A DNA stretch of 64,000 nucleotides from Staphylococcus felis. Its GTDB lineage: Bacteria; Bacillota; Bacilli; Staphylococcales; Staphylococcaceae. Location of the stretch: NCBI RefSeq assembly GCF_003012915.1, contig NZ_CP027770.1, positions 558,001 through 622,000 of the forward strand, read 5' to 3'. Shown one piece after another: positions 19,272-27,280 of the stretch. Below the pieces are notes generated by a model that made no database searches, was not told where the DNA came from, and saw nothing but the letters and a program-made list of their open reading frames with translations. The position numbers and the translations under genes were made by a program. Position 1 is the stretch's first letter. The number at the start of each line of letters is the position of its first letter.

Positions 19272-20723
19272 TTATATTGACATTTTCATTTTAACAGGGT
19301 GATCAAGTTGGAAATGTTCACCTGCAATATGTTTCTGATACTGGTAGTAGAAATAGGCTATCCATAATAGTGTCAGTCCAACAGCTAAAAAGTAGCTTAT
19401 ATTTAAATCTATCCCAAATCCAATAGGTTGACTCAAAATATAAGTGGATAAATTCCACGTCATAAATGTAGCTGGAACCATCGCGACCCAATAATTTTTC
19501 TTAGCTATCATAAGGTACATCGCTCCAACCCACAATGCAACTGCTGCTGTCGTTTGATTAGCCCAAGAAAAATAGCGCCATAAAATAGTAAAATCAATGC
19601 GAGTAAGTATGAAACTTATTACAAATAATGGGATTGCAACTAAAAAGCGCTTACTGATAGCGCGCTGGCCTAAATGAATATAATCTGCAATAATCATACG
19701 TGCACTTCTAAACGATGTGTCACCACTTGTAATAGGTAAAACAATCACACCTAATACAGCAAGTGTCCCGAATACTGAACCAAGCAGCATTGTCGACACT
19801 TCACTCACGACAAGTGCCGCTTCTCCTCGAGCTAACACTTCTTGCAACCCGCCATAACTTCCAAATAAACTCATCGCTGCAGCTGCCCAAATCATCGCAA
19901 TGATTCCCTCTGCAATCATCATACCGTAAAAGATAATACGCGCATTACTTTCATTATTTGTTGTGCGCGAAATAATTGGTGATTGCGTCGCATGAAATCC
20001 TGATAATGCACCACAAGTAATCGTGAAAAATAGAAGTGGAAAAATAGGTGCCCCATCCGGATGCATATTGGATAATGTTAATTCTGGAATTGGTGCGCCT
20101 GTTTGAATCAAACGAAAACCGACACCTATTGCACTTATTACAAGTAATGCCCCAAATATCGGATAAATTCGCCCGATTATTTTATCAATCGGTAAAACTG
20201 TCGATAACATATAATAAACAAATATAACAAAAATGATAACGCCTAGAGCAATTCGACCGTCCATTAAATGATGTAACAATAGCGCTGGACTTGTCACAAA
20301 GACTGTCCCTGTTAAAAGCAGTAATAATAAAGTAAAAATATTAACAACATGTTTCATAACTTGACCTAAAAATTTTCCAGCTAGTTCTGGCAAATGTGCT
20401 CCTTTGTTACGAATTGAAATCATGCCTGTTAAATAGTCATGGACTGCACCTGCAAAGATACACCCAAAAACAATCCATAAAAATGCTACAGGACCATATA
20501 AAGCACCCATAATCGGCCCAAAAATAGGACCAACACCTGCAATATTTAATAATTGAATAAGTGAATTCGATGATGTCTTCATTGGTACAAAATCAACATT
20601 ATCTCTTTGATCGTATGCTGGCGTTGGTCGTTTCTCTTTCGGCCCAAACATTTTGTCAATATATTTACCGTACGTAAAATAACCCGCTACTAATAAAATA
20701 ATCGATATGATAAAAGTAACCAT
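19272..20723 (-). CDS. CstA-family carbon-starvation membrane transporter
   Basis: About 483 residues and a dozen or more hydrophobic segments. The N-terminal block (NVDFVPMKTSS, then GVGPIFGPIMGALYGP) and HDYLTGMISIRNKG are CstA-family signatures, as is the central GFHATQSPIISR. CstA proteins take up peptides or pyruvate in carbon-limited cells. This is the shorter form without the long C-terminal extension of E. coli CstA. ATG 20723 is preferred; ATG 20729 touches the AGGGGGG site. A cre site just downstream of its -10 box suggests CcpA repression. Confidence 0.88.
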   Translation of the reverse strand: MVTFIISIILLVAGYFTYGKYIDKMFGPKEKRPTPAYDQRDNVDFVPMKTSSNSLIQLLNIAGVGPIFGPIMGALYGPVAFLWIVFGCIFAGAVHDYLTGMISIRNKGAHLPELAGKFLGQVMKHVVNIFTLLLLLLTGTVFVTSPALLLHHLMDGRIALGVIIFVIFVYYMLSTVLPIDKIIGRIYPIFGALLVISAIGVGFRLIQTGAPIPELTLSNMHPDGAPIFPLLFFTITCGALSGFHATQSPIISRTTNNESNARIIFYGMMIAEGIIAMIWAAAAMSLFGSYGGLQEVLARGEAALVVSEVSTMLLGSVFGTLAVLGVIVLPITSGDTSFRSARMIIADYIHLGQRAISKRFLVAIPLFVISFILTRIDFTILWRYFSWANQTTAAVALWVGAMYLMIAKKNYWVAMVPATFMTWNLSTYILSQPIGFGIDLNISYFLAVGLTLLWIAYFYYQYQKHIAGEHFQLDHPVKMKMSI

Positions 20724-20759
20724 AAACATCCCCCCTAAGTTTAAAACATCCCCATGTTT

Positions 20760-20804
20760 TGTAAGCGTTTTCTTAATTCTACACCATTTTTCGAAAGTTC
20801 ACAA
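20760..20804 (-). promoter_or_regulatory. Promoter and cre site of the CstA-family gene
   Basis: On the minus strand TTGTGA (plus coordinates 20799-20804) and TAGAAT (20776-20781) are spaced by 17 bases. AGAAAACGCTTACA (20760-20773), a near-perfect CcpA cre site, begins a few bases after the -10 box, where a bound repressor would block initiation. Confidence 0.75.
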
Positions 20805-20870
20805 TATTGACACAAAATTATTCTAGATTCTTATTTAAGTCAATTGCTACTTTAATAAACATTAAAAAAA

Positions 20871-21084
20871 GGCTCTATAATAAATCGGACTGGTCAAGGA
20901 GTTAGGCAATCTTGGAATGTTTAACTTCTTTTTCACTGTGGAAGCGTAGAGCCTTGAACATAAAATGATTCGATTACGCAAATAATTGTAATTTCTATAA
21001 CCAAAAGAGACGCGTTTAATAAGTTTGATTTTATTGTTTATACCTTCTATTATTGGGCCATTTGTAAAGTCTTTATAAGCTTAT
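20871..21084 (-). mobile_element. Truncated ISL3-family relic, left border of AT-rich island
   Basis: The end repeat GGCTCTATAATAAATCGG (20871 onward, continuing ACTGG) is followed by about 190 bases matching the 3' end of the transposase of the element at 1869-3357, in the same orientation (AAGGAGTTAGGCAA and onward). The match stops at about 21084, where an SdpA-like coding sequence begins in mid-gene. The 5' two-thirds of the element is missing. Confidence 0.85.
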
Positions 21085-21423
21085 GTACTTAATTATAATC
21101 AAAATATCAATTTGCCTAATTTCCAATCCAAAAATTTATGGGGATTAAAAAGAACAGGTCGTGCTCAAGCAATAGACCTGGAAAGACTAGATGCTCAAAT
21201 AAAAAAGAATCAATGGTATACAGTAAAACACGAAAAAGAAATTCCGGAAAAAGTTAATTCTATAAAAAATCCTTACAGAGCTAAAAAGGACAATAAATTC
21301 AAAAATATTAAACCAGGAGAGTATATAATAATCAAAAAAGAACCGATTTCTTGGTACTTTAGAGAGTTTAAAGAAACCACTTCACAAAATATTAAAATAA
21401 CAAAGGTTGTTATACATGACTAA
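21085..21423 (+). pseudogene. SdpA-like protein, N-terminus removed by IS relic
   Basis: About 110 codons with the C-terminal part of the sporulation-delaying-protein SdpA family: NLWGLKRTGRAQAIDLERL, a W at QWY, and the terminal GEYIIIKKEPISWYFREF. SdpA normally has about 155 residues and begins with a membrane anchor; with SdpB it matures the SDP toxin from pro-SdpC. The open frame runs back into the IS junction without a credible start (TTG 21112 has no ribosome-binding site). The stop overlaps the SdpB-like start (ATG 21416), the usual operon arrangement. Confidence 0.72.
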
Positions 21424-22290
21424 GAATTTTGATTTTCAACAGAGAGCATATATCCTAAGTAGAAGTTTACTATTAATATCAACCCTTTTAGTACTAATAT
21501 TTAATAACACTAATGTCATGATGAGCTATAATAAAGAACAATTAAATTGTACAAATCTACCAATTCCAACGACATTTTGCATAGCAGATCAAATCAATAT
21601 AAGTTATAAATTAATGCGTTTAATAATGATTATTATATTATTCATAGCCCTATTAGGGTTTATCCCACCATTAACAGGAATTCTCCATTGGTACATATGT
21701 TACAGCATCCAACAAAATTTTTTACCAGTAGATGGTGGCAATCAAATAGCAATGGTTATCACTTTCTTACTAATACCTATAACATTACTAGACTTCAGAA
21801 TAAATTATTTCTTATCTAAAAAAGGAAACTTAAATAAATACACACAAAATATAACTTGGAGTTTCATGATACTAATAAAAATACAAGTTTTGCTAATATA
21901 TAAATGCCGCTATAGAACGACTAAAAAAACATAGAATGGGCAGACGGAACTGCTTTATACTATTTTTTTGGAGATTCAGTCTTTGGTATACCTAAATGGG
22001 AATATCAAATGACTAATTTTATTTGGGAAAGTAATCTAGTTATACCAATTACACGGTCAGTAACATCTTTAGAATTTTTCTTAGCCTTTAATATAATACC
22101 TAATATAAAAACCAATAAAATCGCCTTAATAACAGGTATCATATTTCACTTACTAATCGGATTAACTATCGGTATCTGGACTTTTGCTATAGTCATGATA
22201 GCTTGTTTAATACTATACTTAAGTCCAAGTATAAATCCTTTTATACAAAGAAAGGAGAACATGAACAAGAATGATATTATTTCAGAGTAG
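21416..22290 (+). pseudogene. SdpB-like (HTTM domain) membrane protein, frameshifted
   Basis: Translation in pieces gives an SdpB/HTTM-type integral membrane protein: MTKNFDFQQRAYILSRSLLL at the start, then VDGGNQIAMVITFLL, then INAAIERLKK and EWADGTALYYFFGD, and a last part to 22290. The frame breaks twice, at about 21897 and in the A-run near 21925, so only the first 172 residues could be made. SdpB is needed to produce the active SDP peptide in Bacillus subtilis. The gene is far more AT-rich than the chromosomal backbone on either side. Confidence 0.72.
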
Positions 22291-22606
22291 CCTTTTTTTA
22301 TTTCTTTTAGGTAACTTATTTCAAAATTTGCCACCCCAAAAAATTAATTCGTACTTCGGATTTCGAACAAAAAAGTCAATGAAAAACCAAAAAAATTGGG
22401 AAATATCACAAAGAGAAATTGCAATACAACTAAAAAAAATATTTTCCTACACATGCTTATATTCAACATCTTTACTAATACTAGATATATTCCTAATAAT
22501 TCTAAATAAAGACACAATATTAACCTTTTCGATTATAAGTCAAGGAATAATATTAAGTGTTCTCTTACTAAAAGCATATATAAAAACAAATAAAAAGCTC
22601 AACTAA
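22271..22606 (+). CDS. SdpI-family membrane protein (possible toxin immunity)
   Basis: 111 residues with the SdpI signature NSYFGFRTKKSMKNQKNWE between one N-terminal and two C-terminal membrane segments. In Bacillus SdpI protects the producer against the SDP toxin and signals its presence; short single-domain SdpI proteins like this are common. ATG 22271 overlaps the end of the SdpB-like frame; AAAGGAG at 22252-22258 is a little distant (12 bases). Unlike its two upstream partners the frame is intact, so immunity may have been retained after toxin-maturation functions were lost. Confidence 0.75.
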   Translation: MILFQSSLFLFLLGNLFQNLPPQKINSYFGFRTKKSMKNQKNWEISQREIAIQLKKIFSYTCLYSTSLLILDIFLIILNKDTILTFSIISQGIILSVLLLKAYIKTNKKLN

Positions 22607-22816
22607 ATGATACAGATTTTTAAACAAACTAAAATTCGTGAACACTAAATATTAAAGATATAGATGTGGAAGGTAGTGTATACTCATGTTTTAAAACATA
22701 TTTATTCAAAAAACTTAATATATTAACTATTTTTAACAAATTTATAAAAATGTATTAAAACCCCTCTTAAATTTGGTAAAATAAGATTGTACCAAATAAT
22801 ATCACAAGGCATAACA

Positions 22817-22906
22817 ATGGACTTTTTATTGAAATTATTCAGTTTAAATGAAGTGAATCTTGGTATTGTAAAATACAAATACAAAGGTAAAAGACACGAA
22901 TGGTAA
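22817..22906 (+). CDS. Candidate 29-residue peptide gene
   Basis: ATG 22817 follows AAGG at a spacing of seven bases and encodes MDFLLKLFSLNEVNLGIVKY followed by a basic tail (KYKGKRHEW). A possible promoter (TTGGTA, 18 bases, TAATAT) lies just upstream, and a 12-bp hairpin begins two bases after the stop. A hydrophobic N-terminus with a basic tail in a bacteriocin-immunity neighbourhood suggests a secreted or membrane-active peptide, but no family is recognised. It could equally be a fragment of a larger decayed gene. Confidence 0.4.
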   Translation: MDFLLKLFSLNEVNLGIVKYKYKGKRHEW

Positions 22907-22907
22907 T

Positions 22908-22941
22908 AATAATGGCTGGTTCTTAAGAGCCAGTCATTATT
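22908..22941 (+). terminator. Hairpin after the 29-residue ORF
   Basis: AATAATGGCTGG (22908-22919) pairs with CCAGTCATTATT (22930-22941) with one G-T wobble and a 10-base loop. The following sequence (ACTATTTC) is only moderately T-rich. Confidence 0.6.
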
Positions 22942-23056
22942 ACTATTTCAAAGTGAGGATACATATATAGATGTTTTAAGAGATAATAGATATTCTAAAC
23001 TAGAAATTATTTTTCTCTGTATAGGACTTACCATTTTAGCAACCTTCATTTTAAAT

Positions 23057-23563
23057 ATGGGTAGTTTGATTATTATATTACTGCCAGATGTTAGTATTAA
23101 TAACTTACAAATTATTGGGTTAGGTATCTCAATGATAGTCGGCTTTATATTAACCCCTACGATCCTTTTACATAGACTTATAGGTTTCAACTATAGTGTT
23201 ATTTATATGTTTAGTATGAAGCGATTTCTTATATATAGTAATGATTTTTACAATATTACTATTTTTTCCATAAAAACAGAAGATATAATACATCCTTTTA
23301 TTGTCGCTACTTGTGAAGAGTTTTTATTTAGGGGAATATTTTTTAGTTTATTATTATGTAAGTTTTCTAAGTTTAAAGCAATTTTAATAGGGTCATTAAT
23401 TTTTTCTTTGTTGTTGCATCTAAATGGAAATTTTATAGAAAATTTTGTCATAAAGTTTCCTGCAAGTATTATTTTATATTTAATTAGAGATAAGTTAGGT
23501 TTACAAGAATCAATAGTAGTACATTGGTTATATAATTTATTTATCACAAAAATTTCAAGTTAG
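23057..23563 (+). CDS. CPBP-family intramembrane protease (Abi), 5' end uncertain
   Basis: 168 residues from ATG 23057 with about five membrane segments. The conserved motif 1 EEFLFRG is preceded by a Cys, and motif 2 is represented by SLLLHLNG. Such CAAX-like glutamic proteases include bacteriocin self-immunity proteins. The frame is open upstream and encodes an obvious continuation of the first membrane helix (KLEIIFLCIGLTILATFIL), yet no start codon occurs there; the nearby ATG at 22971 is out of frame and stops after two codons. The true start was probably lost by a one-base change, or a rare start is used. Confidence 0.68.
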   Translation: MGSLIIILLPDVSINNLQIIGLGISMIVGFILTPTILLHRLIGFNYSVIYMFSMKRFLIYSNDFYNITIFSIKTEDIIHPFIVATCEEFLFRGIFFSLLLCKFSKFKAILIGSLIFSLLLHLNGNFIENFVIKFPASIILYLIRDKLGLQESIVVHWLYNLFITKISS

Positions 23564-23574
23564 GAGACTGCTGT

Positions 23575-23735
23575 ATGTCTAAAAAGTATGCTTTTATATT
23601 ATTAAGTAATATAATAATCTTTTTATAGGTATCCTTTTAAATACATCTATGTCACTACTAACGTTTATTGTAATAGCATACTTAATGCCTATAATTGTTA
23701 ATAATATTATTAACTTAACTATGGATAAAACATAG
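23575..23735 (+). pseudogene. Small membrane peptide, frameshifted
   Basis: ATG 23575 after TTAGGAG opens MSKKYAFILLSNIIIFL and stops at 23626-23628. A +/-1 shift at that point continues as GILLNTSMSLLTFIVIAYL and on to a TAG at 23733-23735, giving a peptide of about 52 residues with two hydrophobic segments. It sits 11 bases after the CPBP stop, so it was likely co-transcribed. Function unknown. Confidence 0.5.
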
Positions 23736-23816
23736 AAATAAATTCAGGTTTAGCTAATATAGAACAATTGATATTTGTATTTTTATTAAGTTTATTTACT
23801 AGAAAGAGGGACTCCG

Positions 23817-24698
23817 ATGTTAGAAATCAAAGAGTTAAGTAAAAAATTTAAAAATAATGAAAAATATTCACTCAAAAATGTAAGTTTTCAAGTAAATCAA
23901 GGAGAAATAGTGGGGCTTATAGGTAAAAATGGTGCTGGAAAAACTACATTGATGAAACTTATAGCCAAGGCAATTAAGCCTACTGATGGTAATATATTAA
24001 TTAATCAAAAAAGTATATTAAAATCACCTAATTCTTTAAATGACTTTGGTTTTATGATTGAAGGATCGTTATTTAATCATTTAAATGCTATTGAACATTT
24101 GAAATTTTTCATCAGCTTAAATGGGAAAGCAAAACACAGAGAAAATATTGAAGATGTATTAAAACTTGTGGACTTATGGGAAAAACGTCATATTAATCCA
24201 AATAACTTTTCTTTCGGGATGAAACAACGGCTTTCTTTAGCTATTTGTTTAGTTACAGAACCTAAGATTCTCATTTTAGATGAACCTTTTGTAGGTCTAG
24301 ACCCTAATGGTGTTGAAAAATTAATTGAAACATTAAAACAGTGGGTGCAAAAAAAAGATACAGCTATTATAATTTCTAGTCATCAATTAAGTGAGCTAGA
24401 AGAAATATGTAGTAGATTTTTATTCATTGATAATGGTGAATTAAGAGAAGATTTTGTATTAGATCAAAAAGATACAACTATTATAGAACTTAATAAAAGT
24501 TTTATTTTTACTACTGAATACAAAGAGAAGTATGAAAAATATATCAAGTTAACAGCGAAAAGTGAAATGATAGAAGTGTCCAATGATAAAGAAGTTTTAA
24601 ATGATTTACTTTCAGATTTAATGAAAGAGTATCGAATTTTAAATTTGAAGGATAAAAAAGACTATATACAACAAAAATTCAAAGGAGAAAACAGATAA
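23817..24698 (+). CDS. ABC transporter ATP-binding protein (bacteriocin-immunity/BcrA-like)
   Basis: 293 residues. Walker A GKNGAGKTT is at about residues 37-45, the signature is FSFGMKQRLSLAI, Walker B is ILILDEPFVGLDP, and the switch His is in SSHQLSE. The ABC domain fills the first 215 residues; a C-terminal extension of about 80 residues is typical of BcrA/NatA-like exporters involved in peptide resistance. It starts at ATG 23817 after AGAGGG and is followed at one base by its permease. Very low GC matches the rest of this island. Confidence 0.9.
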   Translation: MLEIKELSKKFKNNEKYSLKNVSFQVNQGEIVGLIGKNGAGKTTLMKLIAKAIKPTDGNILINQKSILKSPNSLNDFGFMIEGSLFNHLNAIEHLKFFISLNGKAKHRENIEDVLKLVDLWEKRHINPNNFSFGMKQRLSLAICLVTEPKILILDEPFVGLDPNGVEKLIETLKQWVQKKDTAIIISSHQLSELEEICSRFLFIDNGELREDFVLDQKDTTIIELNKSFIFTTEYKEKYEKYIKLTAKSEMIEVSNDKEVLNDLLSDLMKEYRILNLKDKKDYIQQKFKGENR

Positions 24699-24699
24699 T

Positions 24700-25455
24700 A
24701 TGGTTAAATTTAAACCTATTTTTTTGAATCTACTTAAGATGAAAGGGTCATGGTTATATCTAGCTTTTGGTGTATTTCCATTGATACTTTTTATTGTCGC
24801 TTTTTTTAACACTAATTTTATGCAATTAAGCGGAGAAAAGCATTCATTAAGTTTTTTAGAATTCTTTTCTTCTGTATTTGTTATACAAAATAATGCTGTT
24901 ATTCCACTAGTTATATTAACTTATATTATAGGATTAAATTTTTACTCTGAAAAAGTTAAAGGGCAGTTGTATTTTTACAAGGATCTTCCAAGAATGAAAT
25001 TATTTAATAGCAAATTACTTTCTTTATTAGTGTTGTATTTCTTGTTTATAATTGTACTTTTTGTTAGTTCATTAATATTATATTATCTTCATATAAATAA
25101 TATGGACTTATCTGCTCATCAATTTTTCCCTAACAATCAAAGTGATGTACAATATGTGTTTATTGAATTTTTTGGAACTTTTTTTGTTCAAATATTATGT
25201 ATATTATTAGCCATTTTACTTTCTATTAGTTTACCTAATGGATATACTATTTTAGGTGTAATAGGTTTTTACATTCTTAGTTCAATTGCTCCATTTTTAA
25301 AATCATTAAAATTCGTTTTTCCTAATGGGTACCAAGAGAAACTTACAGACTATAATTTTGGTAGTATATTTTTTGTAATTACACTAATTTTTTTAGTTTA
25401 TGCTGTCATTTTTTACGTAATAAGTTTATATAAATTTAATAAATTGGAATATTAA
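24700..25455 (+). CDS. ABC transporter permease (ABC-2 type)
   Basis: 251 residues with six hydrophobic segments in the ABC-2 pattern: one near the N-terminus (residues 17-36), a second after the KVKGQLYFYKDLPRMK loop, and a paired set at the C-terminus. This loop is where such permeases contact their ATPase. The start ATG 24700 comes one base after the ATPase stop. With the ATPase it forms a typical two-gene exporter of the kind that expels lantibiotics or other peptides from the membrane. The substrate cannot be read. Confidence 0.85.
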   Translation: MVKFKPIFLNLLKMKGSWLYLAFGVFPLILFIVAFFNTNFMQLSGEKHSLSFLEFFSSVFVIQNNAVIPLVILTYIIGLNFYSEKVKGQLYFYKDLPRMKLFNSKLLSLLVLYFLFIIVLFVSSLILYYLHINNMDLSAHQFFPNNQSDVQYVFIEFFGTFFVQILCILLAILLSISLPNGYTILGVIGFYILSSIAPFLKSLKFVFPNGYQEKLTDYNFGSIFFVITLIFLVYAVIFYVISLYKFNKLEY

Positions 25456-25468
25456 AGGTGGTATTATA

Positions 25469-25645
25469 ATGAAATTCAAAAACTATATTATGAATGTTAA
25501 AGAGAATGTATTGAATATGAAAGTAGGATCAAAAAGTTTCTTTATAATGATTATTGCAATGATTATTTTAAGTATGATTTTTACACCTTTTATTGGAATT
25601 CCAGCTGGATTAATTATAGGTTCATATATTTATTCAAAATATTAA
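25469..25645 (+). CDS. 58-residue membrane peptide downstream of ABC exporter
   Basis: ATG 25469 follows AAAGGTGG and encodes MKFKNYIMNVKENVLNMKVG then a hydrophobic hairpin (FFIMIIAMIILSMIF, then GIPAGLIIGSYI) and a TAA at 25643-25645. It lies 13 bases after the permease stop and ends exactly where the ISL3-derived element begins. It may be a third immunity component or an accessory subunit. No family is recognised. Confidence 0.6.
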   Translation: MKFKNYIMNVKENVLNMKVGSKSFFIMIIAMIILSMIFTPFIGIPAGLIIGSYIYSKY

Positions 25646-26032
25646 GGTTCTATAATAAATCGGACTGGTGGAATGAAAGAATTCATTCTACTAGTCCGAT
25701 TTTCTTTAGGGATGCAAAAGAGCGCAATAATCTCTATTATTAAAAGTGACCAAACCATTAATAGAGGAGAGATTATGCGCCTATGCAACATTTTATATCA
25801 AACACACTAAATATTAAAGATAAATCGTTTTGAGGAGAGGGTTGATAAGAAAGCGTTTAAAGGAACGCTTAGTCTTTTTTACGCTGAAACGCCTATAGTC
25901 AATAAACATTCTTTTGTTTCGAATCATTTTATGTTCAAGGCTCTACGCTTTCACAGTGAAAAAAGAAGTTAAACAATCCAAGGTTGCCTAACTCCTTATT
26001 ATAATATGACCAGTCCGATTTGACAGAGAGCC
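25646..26032 (+). mobile_element. Internally deleted ISL3 derivative (387 bp, MITE-like)
   Basis: Both terminal repeats are present: GGTTCTATAATAAATCGG from 25646 and, inverted, CCGATTTGACAGAGAGCC ending at 26032. Inside are about 220 bases from the transposase 5' side and about 170 bases from its 3' side, joined at about 25880-25925 with most of the transposase gene gone. Orientation is opposite to the relic at 20871. The flanking octamers do not match, so no target duplication is seen. Just inside the left end lies a palindrome (CGGACT to AGTCCG, 25670-25700). Ends like these could still be mobilised by a related transposase. Confidence 0.85.
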
Positions 26033-26040
26033 TAAAAAAA

Positions 26041-26088
26041 TTGAGCGCTTACTAAAGTATGTATTTAAATACTCTAATAAGCGCTCAA
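26041..26088 (-). terminator. Terminator of the O-glycan operon
   Basis: TTGAGCGCTTA (26041-26051) pairs with TAAGCGCTCAA (26078-26088). On the minus strand it follows the nagA stop and runs into the T-run complementary to the A-run at 26034-26040. Confidence 0.9.
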
Positions 26089-26097
26089 TGATATGAT

Positions 26098-27249
26098 TTA
26101 AAACGTATGAATGTGTCCGTTTTTAATGGTATGTTTAACTTGAACTGCATCATCTACAATGACAAGATCTGCATTTTTACCAACTGCAATGCTTCCTCTC
26201 TCATGGTCAATACCTAATGCTTTCGCTTGATTCAAGCTTGTCACACGCCAAAGTGTGTCTAACGTATCACCTGTAAAATCGATAAGATTACGTAAACCGT
26301 CATTCATTTTTAAGATACTGCCTGCTAATGATCCCGTTTTGAGATGTGCTTCGTTATCTTTTACAATCACATCTTGTCCACCCAGTTCATATTGTCCTTC
26401 AGGCATTCCTTTTGCTCGCATCGCATCAGTAATTAAGTACATACCTGTATGTCCTTTTTGTTGATATGCGATTTGAACAGCTGTTGGATGAGAATGTACA
26501 CCATCAACAATAACCTCTGTTTTGATATTAGGGTTGGACCATGCTGCCCCAAACATTCCTGGTTCACGATGCAAAAACGGTGTTCCTGCATTGTAAAGGT
26601 GCGTCACATGTTTCACGCCAATATCTGATGCATGATTGGCTTGATCAAATGTCACCTCAGAGTGGCCCATTGAGAAAATCATCTCATCTTTTAATGTTTG
26701 AATCGTTTCTTCTGCTCCTTCAACTTCTGGTGCAATAGTCACAATTTTGATTTGATGATTTGCTACCTTTTGAAAGTGCTGTAATTGTTTGATAGAAGGC
26801 CGTTGGATATATTTTGGGTTTTGAGCACCAATTTTATTTTCTGAAATAAATGGTCCTTCTAAATGTACCCCCACAATATCCGCTGATTGTGTACCATCTT
26901 GATTGTCTTGTACTTTGACAATATTTTCTAATGCGCTTTCGATGGCTTCATTAGACTGTGTCATTGTCGTTGCTAAAAATGATGTTGTCCCTTCAGACAA
27001 TAGTTTTTTCGCTAGATTTTGCAATCCATCATACGATGCATCCATTGCATCTTCACCATAACCACCATGAATATGGATATCAATAAATCCTGGTAGTATA
27101 TGTTGACCTTTAGCATCAACTGTCTCAAGCTCACCTTCATATGGTCCTTCTTCGACCGCTTTAATTTGACCCGCTTCTATAATGATATATCCTTCTGAAA
27201 TAACGCCCGCTTCAGTATAAATCCTACCGTTTACGATTGCATAAGACAT
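26098..27249 (-). CDS. nagA: N-acetylglucosamine/galactosamine-6-phosphate deacetylase
   Basis: 383 residues of the amidohydrolase superfamily. Visible are the metal-site motif FIDIHIHGGYGEDAMD, the HLEGPFIS block with the metal-binding Glu, and MGHSEVTF, HLYNAG and TDAMRAKGM carrying the remaining ligands and the catalytic Asp. The enzyme removes the acetyl group from a HexNAc-6-phosphate. In this operon, between PTS and tagatose-pathway genes, the likely substrate is GalNAc-6-P (an AgaA role), though NagA-family enzymes often accept both. It is the last gene of the run, followed by a strong terminator. Confidence 0.93.
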   Translation of the reverse strand: MSYAIVNGRIYTEAGVISEGYIIIEAGQIKAVEEGPYEGELETVDAKGQHILPGFIDIHIHGGYGEDAMDASYDGLQNLAKKLLSEGTTSFLATTMTQSNEAIESALENIVKVQDNQDGTQSADIVGVHLEGPFISENKIGAQNPKYIQRPSIKQLQHFQKVANHQIKIVTIAPEVEGAEETIQTLKDEMIFSMGHSEVTFDQANHASDIGVKHVTHLYNAGTPFLHREPGMFGAAWSNPNIKTEVIVDGVHSHPTAVQIAYQQKGHTGMYLITDAMRAKGMPEGQYELGGQDVIVKDNEAHLKTGSLAGSILKMNDGLRNLIDFTGDTLDTLWRVTSLNQAKALGIDHERGSIAVGKNADLVIVDDAVQVKHTIKNGHIHTF

Positions 27250-27280
27250 AATATACCTTCTTTTCTTAAGTTTAAATTAC

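Noticed and set aside
21112..21423. Complete 103-residue gene starting at TTG 21112
   Set aside because: There is no ribosome-binding site and the SdpA-like similarity appears to continue upstream to the IS junction, so it is a truncated gene.
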